A stretch of DNA of 64,000 nt from Archilochus colubris (taxonomy: Eukaryota; Chordata; Aves; Apodiformes; Trochilidae): positions 35,077,121 to 35,141,120 of the forward strand of contig CM041085.1 of assembly GCA_023079485.1 (NCBI GenBank). The letters are read 5' to 3'. Made by a program: the position numbers and the translations under genes. Under the pieces are notes generated by a model. It made no database searches, was not told the origin of the DNA, and saw only the letters and a list, made by a program, of their open reading frames with translations. Positions 53,113 to 64,000 of this stretch are shown in pieces. Position 1 is the stretch's first letter; each line of letters opens with the position of its first letter.

Positions 53113-53960
53113 AGGAATGTAGTTTATTAAAACACCCAAAGCACTAGCAGGTGATAACGCCTGGGATGACACATCAGCCAGACAGCACTGTCATCTCCTG
53201 CGGAGACTTCAGTTGCTGAGCTGGGTGAAGCAGGGCCCTGGCACAGTCCTGGTCCATGACAACCACGTAGCATCACTGTGTGTACTCCATGTACGTTTGG
53301 GGGGGGGCTGTTTTGTTTTTTTTTTAATGGTTAAAAGCACTTGAAGCAAATGCTGAAGTAATGGAAGTTGGACTGTACATTAAAAAGGACTAGACTAGAC
53401 ACTGGAGAGCATTCCCAGGAGCAAGAGGGAAGTGTCCTGTCTAGAATGCCACATTTGGGAAGGGCAAGAATTTACAACTCTCAGGGAGCAGCAATGGCAA
53501 GACTTGCTCAATGGAGGATGAGATTAGCCCTAAGGGTTACCAGAGAGTGGGCAGTGTCCTCACCAGAAAAAACACTGCCTCATGATACCCAGAGTAGTCA
53601 CAGTGTAGTGCAGGGTCCATTGACAGTCCTAGAGAAGATGAAGCAATAATAAATCAGGTGCAGAGTCTAGACAGGGAATGCAGTCAGGAGCAGCAGAAGG
53701 TAGGGCTACAGCTGGTGATAAGGCTCCAGTGTGTATCCAAGCCAAGGAAACAAAGCAAGAGACCAGGCTGAAAGCACAACTATCTACTAGATGGCTCAGA
53801 GAGGAGCTAAAGGCCCACACCTGGGCTTAAATAGAGCCCTGGTCCACAGGTAGAGGGTGTGAGTGGTGGTCTCAGGTAAGGCTGGCAAGGGCCATTAAGA
53901 CCTAGGGGTGACATCAGGGCCCTGTCAGATTCCTGCTGGTGGGGTGGGTGAGTATTGTTG
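53113..53960 (-). mobile_element. Possible LTR-like element
   Basis: On the minus strand there is a TATA-like ATTTAAGCCCAGG near 53820-53832 and an AATAAA near 53126-53132, bounding GC-richer sequence with CCACACCTGGGCTTAAATAG, a phrase I associate with retroelement promoters in sauropsids. No coding domain is present. It could also be an unrelated non-coding transcript. Confidence 0.25.
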
Positions 53961-56900
53961 AGGAGGTCAAGATTTGGCAGCCTTTCTCCCATTTGTTCTT
54001 GAAGGAGTTGAATCTGACTCACTGCCATCCTCAGGCCAGTGGTCTAACTGCTGAACTGTCACATGGAGAGATTGGTAAAAGGTATTTTAAAACACTGACC
54101 TTGTGGATGCATGTTAAATAAAGGACACTTCCAGGACAAGAGAGAAGTCCTAAAATCCCTGAAAGAGGTACTTTATTATGGAGAGTGGCTGGGTTTGTAG
54201 TACAGCTATGTCCTAAGCACCCTCTACTAGCTACATTAAGCAGCTTTGTGTACCACAAGTACAGATTTGAGGAATATTATTCCAAGGCAGCTCACTCAGG
54301 GCCTAGGTGTTATCCTGAGAACCAAGGGTCCAAAAGTCAGGCACTCTGATGCAGAGCATGGTACTGCCTGAACATCTTTTGCTTATCTGGCCTTAAGAGC
54401 AAACTCCCTGCATCTGGTTATTTGTATGTTACTCATTTTCTGGGAAGCCATAATAAAAACCTGGCTTCTTGCTTTCATTAGTGTTAAACTGCAGCTGAAT
54501 ATAAGAGGATTTATGGATGTTTTGCATCTGAGAAAAACCTCCAGGTGAGAGATAAATCCTAGTTTTGATGTAGTACATCCAGTTCTCAAAAGTCTAACCA
54601 GGAAAATAACAAATCCCTCATATAAATTGGGTTTTAAAAGGTAAATATATTAATCTTATGAAGCTGTTAGATACCATGGTAAAGGCTGAGGCTGGAAAGT
54701 CCATTGCAAAGAAATATTCCTTATTAAATTCGAGGCTTGTGAGGTCCTCACTTTGTATTTTTTAGGTGCTATGAACAAAGAGGATAAAAAAAGAATCCAA
54801 TTATATTTCTCTTTCCTTGAGCTCTACCTCCCAGAACACTGAATAGAGTATATTAAGAGTAGTACAGCTAATTAAAAAAAAAAAAAACAGAACACACACA
54901 CAACACCAAAAAACCCCACCATATGGCCCCTAGGTAGTTAAATTAATTTTTCCTGGTCTCATATACAGCATTTTCTTGTTCTGAGTGCTTGAGTTTCCAA
55001 CCTCAATGAAGTTCTTTCCTTGTTACTTGTGGGTATGCAAATATTTTATTTGCATTGGGCAAGAGTCAAGAGTTGAGTCAGGAACTCAAAACCAGGCAAT
55101 GACTCCTCCTAACTATCCAAGAGCCATTTCTCACTGGGGCTGAAATGGGTGACTTTCATTTAATTTCCCTGTAAGGAAAACAAACACACAAACAAACAAA
55201 ACCCAAACCACAGTAAAAACAGCAACAAAACCACAAACAAACAAACCCCAAACAAGCCCAGATTCCTGCTGGGCAAAGCATGAACTCCACTTGGTAAAGA
55301 ACTCAGGTATCTCTCATGGCTGAACTGAACTTAATCGCTTGCTGGCTCTAACCCTGGACCCCAGTCCTGCCCACCACTTGCACTTTTTAAGTATGCTGTG
55401 AATTTATGTCACAAATTTCATTGCAGGCAAAAGCTTGTCTGTTCTGGAATGTTCTGCAGTTCTAGCTGTGCCAGCCTAGAGAAAGAGGCAGCACCCACAG
55501 TGTTCATGCTGCTAGACTGATAGGGTGGATACTGTATAGGGATATGTTATGGTGTGTTGCCATGAGCAGCTGGACTCAAGGAGCCCAGTTTGCTCTTGCT
55601 GTATAGCTACTCTAATATCTGGTATTAGAGCTGTTTGCTTTGCTGTTAGATGGTCAAATATGTAATAGGTGTGAATTATCAAAGACACATTTCCTTTATT
55701 TAAAGCATTCATAATGTTTGTCCTCTTTGTAGGTTGAGTGTAATAAAGACTGAACTGCGGGCTGTCTATGCAGGTAATAACAGGAAGTCTTTCCTGTACT
55801 TGGCTTATCTGTCTTTATGAAATCTATGGGAAAGTAATTGTGCCTGAGATCTCTCATGCTTTTTTGGGCTTGACTGAAATCAGCTAACAAGTTCAGGAAT
55901 TATTGTAAGGACTGATGCATATATTACAACTGAACTTTTTGGCTTTTTCTTTAGGAAACCAGATGAAATATGTGTACACAGGTTATTAAAAATTAACAGC
56001 TTATTTGACTACAGAATTCAGAAATGAGCATTAATGATGCAAGGGACAACTGTAGTGACAGAGGTCCTAATATGACTGCAAGTGTATCAACTTAAATATG
56101 CCAGTGGAGGGGTGGCAGTCAGAATCCCTCACTCACAGCCAGTATAACTAGCTTTTCTGGGCAGGTTTTTCTAGTGCAGACTAGCCCTACCTGTGATGGC
56201 TGCCAGCTTCTCCTCTAATTCATTTATACAGTGGATCCACTGTTTTCATATAGAAAACCCAACTTCCCTACACAGAAGCTGCACCATACCCAGAAATGGC
56301 AACATTCTGTTAAAATTTAACCCCGGGGCCACAGTTAATTTTAGAATAGAGTCATTCTTCAATTGAATACACATTAGCAAAAGAGCTGTGTGAGATGCAT
56401 TACAGGAATTTAAGCTCCAGACTGTCCAATTTGATCCTTAACAAAGACTAGTACATACAGAAGGAATACTGGCTGAGATACAGAAAAAACATGTTTCTTT
56501 TAGTATGTTTCTTCTTTCAGCATGCATCTTCTTTCATCATGCTCCATTTTCTGCACAAAGTCCCTGGCTACCAATCAATTATGATGCATTTATAATTTTA
56601 AAAGAATATAATTACTTTAATAAATACCAAGGATTATACCATACAAAAAACTTTCCAAATTAGTCTTGGCAGAACTAGACCAAATATTTTCACATCTCTT
56701 GACATGCACAAAATAAGCACTCCTTACACATGTGCAAATATTATTTCCACGACTGTTTTAAGTATTCAGTTTGAGCCTACCCATGATCAGAAGAGGGGCT
56801 TTTGTTTCTCTCTGCACGCATATCTCATACAAAATGATACAGATTTTTTTTTTCCCTTGCTTTCTTAAAGCTTGATTAAAATTATGACTTCTGCATGGAC

Positions 56901-56979
56901 CACTTTTGGGCCCAGACTTGATGACTCATGTGGCTGGCTTTAGAGGTAACTGTATGTGCAGATGACAGAGCAGAAACTT

Positions 56980-57036
56980 TACACACACACACACACGGAC
57001 ACGGACACACGGACACGGACACCCACCCACACCCAC
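56980..57036. repeat. (CA)n passing into ACGGAC minisatellite
   Basis: A CA run is followed by alternating CACGGACACGGACACAC units and then CCCACCCACACCC. Confidence 0.9.
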
Positions 57037-57175
57037 TGGCAGGAGGAAATCTTGCAACTCTGATCAAGCATGGCTCAGTGAGCAACAAAACGGTGAGGGC
57101 TTCACTGGCACCTTGGAAACACAGAGACCCAACACCTGTTACTGTCACTGTCATGGGTATGTGTTTGTTGGTGAA

Positions 57176-57495
57176 AATCATAGAATCATAGAATTGGCTG
57201 GGTTGGAAGGGACCTCAGAGATCATCAAGTCCAACCCTTGAACCACCGTTGCGGTTGCTAGACCATGGCACTGAGTGCCACATCCAGTCTCTTTTTAAAT
57301 ATCTCCAGGGATGGAGAATCCACTACTTCAGTGGGCAGCCCATTCCAATGCTTGATCACCCTCTCGGTAAAGAAATTCTTTCTAATATCTAAGCTAAACT
57401 TCCCCTGGCACAACTTAAGACCCTGCCCTCTTGTCTTGTTGAAAGTCGTCTGGGAAAAGAGACCAACACCCACCCGGCTACATCCTCCTTTCAGG
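57176..57495 (-). repeat. CR1 LINE 3' end
   Basis: Minus-strand copy starting with AATCATAGAATCATAG, same subfamily as those at 6952 and 18196, truncated at CATCCTCCTTTCAGG. The minus strand encodes [15 protein letters not shown]. Confidence 0.95.
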
Positions 57496-60400
57496 TAAAA
57501 TCCTCTAAGATCTTAGAGGAACTATCACTTTGGAGATGCAAAGTACGGTATAGAGGGTACCCAGGCAACTGCCACTCTTCTTCTCTTACCAGAGATAAGA
57601 GAATGCAGGCAAAAATCCTGGTGAGCAACCTGGAAGCTGGAATAGCTCAGTAATAACAAACTGTAATAACAAACTGTAATAACAAACACTTTTTATGCAA
57701 AACTCTTTACATCAAGTGTACTGGCGAAGAGGCACGCTGGCTGCTCTCCAGGTCTTCAAGGACAATACCTAATCTGCAAATACAATTACACAGACATTAG
57801 CAGGCAGAAACTGTTCCACGCAATCATTCTTTTCCTTGTATGTGTGCATTTCCTCACCTAGATGAGGGCATAATTATTTCAGTAGGATGAGAACAAGGCT
57901 GCTTTATGTTGCAACAATATGCAGAGATGAGCTCTGGAAGCCTGCCATTTTGAACTGTTACAAACTTACAGAAAATGGCAATCTTCGCAATAAGCATGTC
58001 CTGCTTTATCTAGCTTGTAATGAATTCTGGAGTGGTGTCCTCACACTGTGAATGGCTGCATGCTCCTCCTGCCTGTAAAAGACGGAAGCTTTAAACCACA
58101 CTTAAAGCATTCATCTTCATTCTTCAACTCTAGTTCCCTTGGCAAGTTTACACTGGAGCTAGTATTTGATTATTTCATTGTCATTCAGTTACACAGAATT
58201 GGAAAGTTCATGTTAAAAACCAGCCAACCAAACAAACAAACCATCAAACAACAACCACAAACCCAAACAAAACACAGCTTTTAAGAAGTGGCAGGCAAAA
58301 TACTTATCCTAGCAAGTTGCTCACTGAAGAGATGTTGCCTGCTGCAGCTCCTCTCACCAACCCTGCACCATTCTTTCCATACTGAAAACACAAGACAGGA
58401 CACAACTCTCCTCTTGACCAGCTGTTGCAGCTTCTATCTAGTCTGCTCTTATATGATACTTCAGTAAAAACTGCTTTATAGGATGGGGATGCAAGGGGGC
58501 TCTGTATTTCCCAAGCAAACTCTGGGATAAGCCCTGGTTAGGTGCCAGGAAATATCCACTACCTAGAAGTCTCTATATGGATGGGGGATATATAGATATG
58601 TTATTATTTCTGTATAGTCTGATGTATTTGAAGACCAGATATGTGTCAAATTTTACTCTGAACACTTAAATAGAATCCATAATTTTTTCATAAAGACCCA
58701 TACACTTTACAGACAATCTGGAAATTTTCAAGTTCTTGAAAATTCAAGGGTTACATTTATTGATACAATCTATAGAATAAGATACTTGAGGTGAGCAAAG
58801 TTGATCCCTCAAAAAATGGAGATAAATGGCCTTCTGTACTGTTGTTTTCTTTCTTAAAATGAGCTGGTGGTTGAAGAAATAGATTTTTAAATAAAAAGAC
58901 ATTATCTAAAACCTAACTGGGTAAAAGCTAAATACTTACAGTCCTTGTAAATGTCTATTATGCACATTAAAGAACAAAAAATTTTGGGACCATGTCTTCG
59001 ATACTGCAGAAACAGATTGCATAAGGTACAATAACAAGAAATAAAGAGACAAACAACACTGGAAGCTCAGGACTTAAAGAAAAGGGCTGAAAGAATCAGA
59101 TAAGTTTTTGTACTGATTTTGCCATAGGCTGCCCAATACCTGTGATACCACTGAAAAAAATTCAATGCACTATAAATTTAGACTGCCTTGTCCCACTATA
59201 TACAGCAAATCTGTGTCCTGTGTGAAAAGTGTACAGACACTACTTCGATTTTCTTCCAGTTAATCTTTCTCCCTCTCTGAAGCTGTGGTCTTGGGAATCT
59301 TTTCCAGTGTCACAGCAGGAGGCAGGTCTCCTACCATGACCCCTTAGTTCTTGATTTTCTATGATTTGTCCTGATCTTGCTCCTAATAGCATACTGTTGG
59401 TTTGAGTGGATGCAGACATAGATCCCGAACTGACTTTTGTATAAGGAGGCTATATTAAGAGAAATACTAAGTTTCAGAGAAAAGGAAAATAGTTTCACTC
59501 TTAAGTGACCATGAAAACCTCAAAACAGGAATATTTTCATGTAAAATAGATGGAAAACTCATCAAGATATCTAATCATCCATTGGCAGCAGTTAATAAAA
59601 AAGAAGAGGATCTGGGAAAAGAAAAGCAGACTGGATACCTGTGAGAAAAATCACAGAGCAGATTTCAAAAGCCCAGACCTCAGAGTGCTTTGGCTACTTA
59701 AAATACCACAATGCTCTTAATGCAGGATGTAATGAAAAGAAAACATTTCTGAGAGAGGGATGCTGTACTTTCTGAAGTTAAATTGCTTCAGTGTGAAAGA
59801 TCTGAGTGCCTTGCTGGCATCTGCTAATTATTTACCTTTGAATCCTTCACTGTAGTATTTCAGACATGTTTCTTTCCTGTTCTGTGCCATGCCTTGCTGT
59901 CCTGCAGCACGAAGAAAGGTTAAAAGGATTTGCCAGAGATGTAAGAAAGATTTGTACTGTGGTGATTCCTTCTGGTAAGTGCAAACCAAGTGATGATGCC
60001 ACACACCCCCCCACCTCTTTCCTTTCCGAAACAGTGCCAGCCACTGTGCAGTTGTCTACCTCAGTCCTAAGTGTGGCATCCAGCACAAAGCACAGCAACC
60101 CCCAGCACTGTTTCAGAATAAGGGTTTCAGAATAATGATTATCTGTGTGTGCTAGAAATCAGCCCTTCCATCCCTGTTTCATGGCACAAGCTGCCCCACT
60201 GTATCTTCCACCCATCTGTTTGCCGATCCTGTGAAAATCTCTAGGGGCTATGACAGCAGGATAGGGAGCTAGACAGCAGTCTGAACCCAGCGAAGTATGG
60301 TGTTGTTAATTCAGACAACCCCTTTGTGGTCTATGCGAAATTGCAATTGTGAACTTGCAATAACAATTCACTTCCTTTGGAAAAATCACTGCAATTGATA

Positions 60401-63400
60401 GTCATTACCAGCCTCTTACAAACCGCTGGCTGGCTCTCCTGAAACCAATCCTCAGGTTCCTTGGGCATCACACTGCCTGAGACTGCTGGTTCCCTTGTCA
60501 CCAATAAGTTCCTCAGTCCCGAGGCAAAGGCCCTGCTCCAAATACCTCTCCGGTACAAAACTGCCAAGTGACCTTATGGCTAAGTGCCAAATAGCTCAGC
60601 CAGAAATAGGGCAACTTGTTCCTGGAGGGGTGAGTTTCCTGGAGATGACAGCTAAACCTGGTATGAGTGTACTAAGGTGTTACCTTAGAGCAGTCACTAA
60701 GTGAGACCTCATGAAAGGGCTGCCCACTTCACAAAGAGGACCCGAACACACAAGACCTTGTGTCAGATGTGTGTCAGAAGTACAAGTTTAGATAATCTGC
60801 CCCTAAAGCTCTTATGTATGGTACATAGAAGGGCCTTTTTTCTGAGAAAGACCAACTCTGTAGCCCAGCATAGGAATTGCTTTGACTAGGCATGTGTACT
60901 TTTGTATTAAAATAAAGCATAAAAACATCAATAATGCCATTTCATAAAAAACGCACTAGGAAATACAGAAGTACTAAAGATGAGTCCACTACATGTCTGG
61001 TATTCTTGCATGATATATTAAAAAGTGATTGGGCCAAAAGACCTGGATTGCTGTTGAGACAGCTCTTGCTCTGCTGAGAATCCTCATGTAATCCTACCAC
61101 TAGTGTTGTTTATCACTGCAGTTCAAGTGCCTCTGGGCACAAACCACCAAGTGTTAATAACAAAAAAAGGCTTGTGCTCACACACAGCCTGGTGAGCCCT
61201 TGCCCTTTCTACCTGCTGGATCTGGGAGCTCAGAGACAGATGTTTGGTGTAATAGCCCATTTAACAACCGTTTTCAGAGTGATTTGACACAGTTTTACTC
61301 ATATACTCACTTCCATGCTTGCAATATGCTACAAATTCTGGGGACCCCACTGTTTTCTATTTCTTTTTCCAAACTGAATAACATAGCTAATGTAGTTTCC
61401 TACTCACCAACTCCCCAATGACTTAGAATCACTAATCCAGGTAACTCTGAGATCTGTCATTCAGTCACCTGGCAATTCAACCAAAAACCAGACTATATAA
61501 GCACTGAGTCTACTGCTTTTCACACCCTTGTTGCATCACAGATGTCCTAAATATTATTATTACTATCAACAAAGCCTCACAGGTGTGGTAGCCGTAATGG
61601 TAGCATGAATCAGAACTGGCTACACTAACTGTAGTAAATTGACAGCACTGAGCAATCTCATTTCATTAATATCAGCATCTCATCACCAGCTGCTCCTTGG
61701 AGACAGATGGCTGAAGATGAGTCCCAAAGTGTTGCTTTCTCTTGCCACCCTCAGTGAGCTGCAGCAAGTGAGACATCAGTGACCTAGTAGTTTGAATTTG
61801 TTTATACACTGGAAATATCTTTTCTGTCCTGGTTTTTTCTTCTCCTGTCCCTTTTTCTTCATAAGGGTAATGACAAACAATCAAAAACATTGGTGTTTAT
61901 TTCAGCACAGGCCATAGGATTCCAAGACCACAGCTGAAAAATCTCTACCTAACTCTAGCACAATTATAAGACCTGTGATACCATCATGAGAACTAATTGA
62001 AAAGTCTTTTGCCAGATGGAAAACCTTCTAGATGGCAAATATGAAATACTTTTTTTCTCTCTGAATTCAAATACCTTATTTAGGCAACGAAATTAACTTT
62101 GAAAAAAAAAATCCTATGCATTGGCACTGGTCAAACAATTGCAGTCATAATTGTGGCAAAGGGACTTTCCCCAGATCCACCTGAATTAATAAAGCTTCTT
62201 ACAAAGAGAAAGGCATTTGCCAGCACTCAGTTTAGTGCAGTGTAAGGATCTTACAGACAGTGTTACGTTCACTCACCCAGACACATGGGCTACCAAACAG
62301 CAGTGCCCAGCTTGTGCAGGAGTCTCCATCATGTGAGAAAACAAGTCAGGTTTGCACAACCCCATGATAAAGACATCTGCAAAGAGTGGTATGCTTCATC
62401 CAGTAGTCAAAAGAGGTTCCTGGACTCATGCACTGAATAACCATGTGTCAGAGCAGGAGGGCTTCAAGTGTCTTTGTAGCATTTGGGGGATTTTGCCATC
62501 AAGTTTCAGCTCTTCTCTTAATGAAAGAAAGGACTTTGTAGGAATATGATGTGTCTCCAATAATAACTTCCCCTCTGCCTGTTCCTCTGTTACAGAGCAA
62601 CAGGAGGGAGTATAGGAGCTAACAAGAGGGAGTGAGAGGAAGAACATAGCAGACTGGTTCTTGACACCTGAAAGGCATGAATAGTCTTCTCTTGCTGTAA
62701 CACAAGACAACATGAAGTACAATAAGGGTCTTTATGAACTGCTAAAATATTATTAATAAAACTCTACAGCTAAATGGAGGTGACAAGTGACAGGCTTGGG
62801 CAGCAGAAGCTGTTTAATTCTTACAGATAAACTATTTCTATAAATATGTTTGGCAATCTAAAATTTCTGAATTAGGAAATGAAGGCAAACGGAAAATCTG
62901 CATCTTCCCACAAGAAAGTAGATCTTGAAAACCTTCTTTCACAAAATTTTTTCACTTAAAAGCAATTTGAGTTTGTTCTTTTTTTACTTTTAGCTTCCTG
63001 TATCCCAAAATTGTGCCTAGAAGCTTGTTATTAAGAGTATATTTTTGGAAGCATGGTGATCAGTACTTTTAAAGTAATTTAGAGCAAATGACTTTATGTT
63101 GGATGCTAGCAGCAAAAGGGAGCCAGCACAGTAATGGCAGAGGGAGTGGGTTAGCAGAGAGCAAGTGCTTGTGAGGGAAAATACAGTAAGCTAAAACTTC
63201 CCTGACTTTAAATATCAAGCACTAATGATACCTTGCATTGCAGTGTCTTGCACTCAAGCTGATAAAAATAGTTACTAAGAAGACCCTTAAGTGCCTGTGG
63301 GCCAGTTGATTGCATTGCCTTAATTAGACAAGCTGAATTTCTTAATGTTGCATTCAGCTCACTACCTGAGTGACTGCAAATCACTTTGGGGAAGGTTGTG

Positions 63401-64000
63401 GCAGCTCTTCTGGGGGCAATCTGGGGGCAGGTGGAACCATATGGGATGGAATTGCAGATGTGTACAGAGGAAGCTATGCCTGGGTAGACTATAAAGAGCC
63501 TTGCCTTTGCTGGCTAAATATTCATCAGGGTATGAAGAAGTGTAACTGGTTAACTGGTGTAAACCTAGTGTAGCTCCATGAGTTTCCATGGCACTAAGTA
63601 CTGATTTTCACTAGAAGAGACTGTGGCCCTTTATACTTTGCCAATATAGTTAAGAGGCTTTTCAGCCGACTGACTGGAAAATTTTGCATGGGCAGCTCCA
63701 GACGTTACTGGTGTCCTAGCTGTCCTTCCTGCCTTGTTGTGTTTTTGATCATGTAGAAGACAAAGGTGCAGCACATGCCCATATCTTGCCTTCTGCAAGA
63801 CATAGCCCAAGTTTTCAACAAAATCACCAGTGAAGGTGAACTGCTCGATGCTAAATGTGCATTAGAATAAGGCAAGTAACAGAAGAAGAGCAGGGCACAG
63901 ATGGGCACAGTAGAGTCTTCAGCTGCTTCAGCAAAATTCTTCAGAGGACACTTGCCAAGGTCCTTGCTGACACTGGATCTGCACAGAAAGGTATGGAATG
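57496..64000. other. Intergenic, right part
   Basis: AT-rich sequence with no recognised gene, RNA or repeat beyond the 13-bp tandem at 57650. No exon of the expected neighbour PRKN was seen on the minus strand. Confidence 0.55.
57650..57687. repeat. 13-bp tandem repeat, about three copies
   Basis: GTAATAACAAACT is repeated head to tail at 57650, 57663 and 57676, the last copy missing its final base. Confidence 0.95.

Larger units (their letters stand above)
52900..57175. other. Intergenic, left part
   Basis: Right of the CpG island. Apart from the LTR-like stretch at 53.1-53.9 kb, an AAAC-rich run near 55176-55260 and the minisatellite at 56980, nothing was recognised. Confidence 0.6.

Noticed and set aside
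52900..64000. PRKN 3' exons, expected upstream neighbour in amniotes
   Set aside because: No minus-strand frame resembles the parkin C-terminus; it is probably beyond the right edge.
1..64000. tRNA, snRNA, CRISPR or operon structures
   Set aside because: No tRNA box pairs, snRNA signatures or regularly spaced repeats were seen by eye; the window is vertebrate nuclear DNA. A covariance-model search was not possible.

Overview
The window is vertebrate nuclear DNA, almost certainly from a bird and most likely a non-galliform (neoavian) one. The evidence is: CR1 LINE fragments ending in ATTCTATG-type octamers, minus-strand solo LTRs of kinds common in bird genomes, short introns for the gene concerned, and a GC-rich island in an AT-rich background. 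Species cannot be fixed from the sequence alone. Family names for repeats are from memory and were not checked against a repeat library.

One protein-coding gene is supported: the 5' half of AGPAT4 (1-acylglycerol-3-phosphate O-acyltransferase 4, LPAAT-delta) on the minus strand. A CpG-island promoter with a probable non-coding exon 1 lies at about 51.76-52.83 kb. Coding exon 2 (40185-40427, start ATG at 40362), exon 3 (12314-12483), exon 4 (4279-4440) and exon 5 (2063-2216) follow leftwards. Every coding junction keeps frame (intron phases 1, 0, 0, 1). Together they encode the first 221 residues plus one base of codon 222, including the membrane anchor, the NHX4D motif and the EGTR motif. The remaining C-terminal exons lie off the left edge.

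The introns carry most of the repeats. Intron 3 has a CR1 copy and AT/TG microsatellites. Intron 2 (27.7 kb) has CR1 fragments near 13.9, 15.3, 18.3, 34.7-35.6, 37.9 and 38.2-39.0 kb, two LTRs (14.2 and 21.6-22.2 kb) and a probable old LINE relic near 22.6 kb. Intron 1 has a cluster of perfect hairpins at 42.5-42.7 kb, ERV-like fragments at 44.8 and 46.3 kb, and a CR1 at 45.2 kb that is a near twin of the 35 kb copy.

To the right of the promoter (about 52.9-64 kb) is intergenic sequence with no recognisable protein gene: an LTR-like stretch at 53.1-53.9 kb, a CA/ACGGAC minisatellite at 57.0 kb and a CR1 at 57.2 kb. In other amniotes the neighbour upstream of AGPAT4 is PRKN, but no parkin exon was seen here.

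I found no new biological system. The observations most worth checking are the shared lesions of the two CR1 twins, the hairpin cluster in intron 1, the duplicated 12-mer in the 5' UTR, and the promoter layout with a possible divergent transcript.
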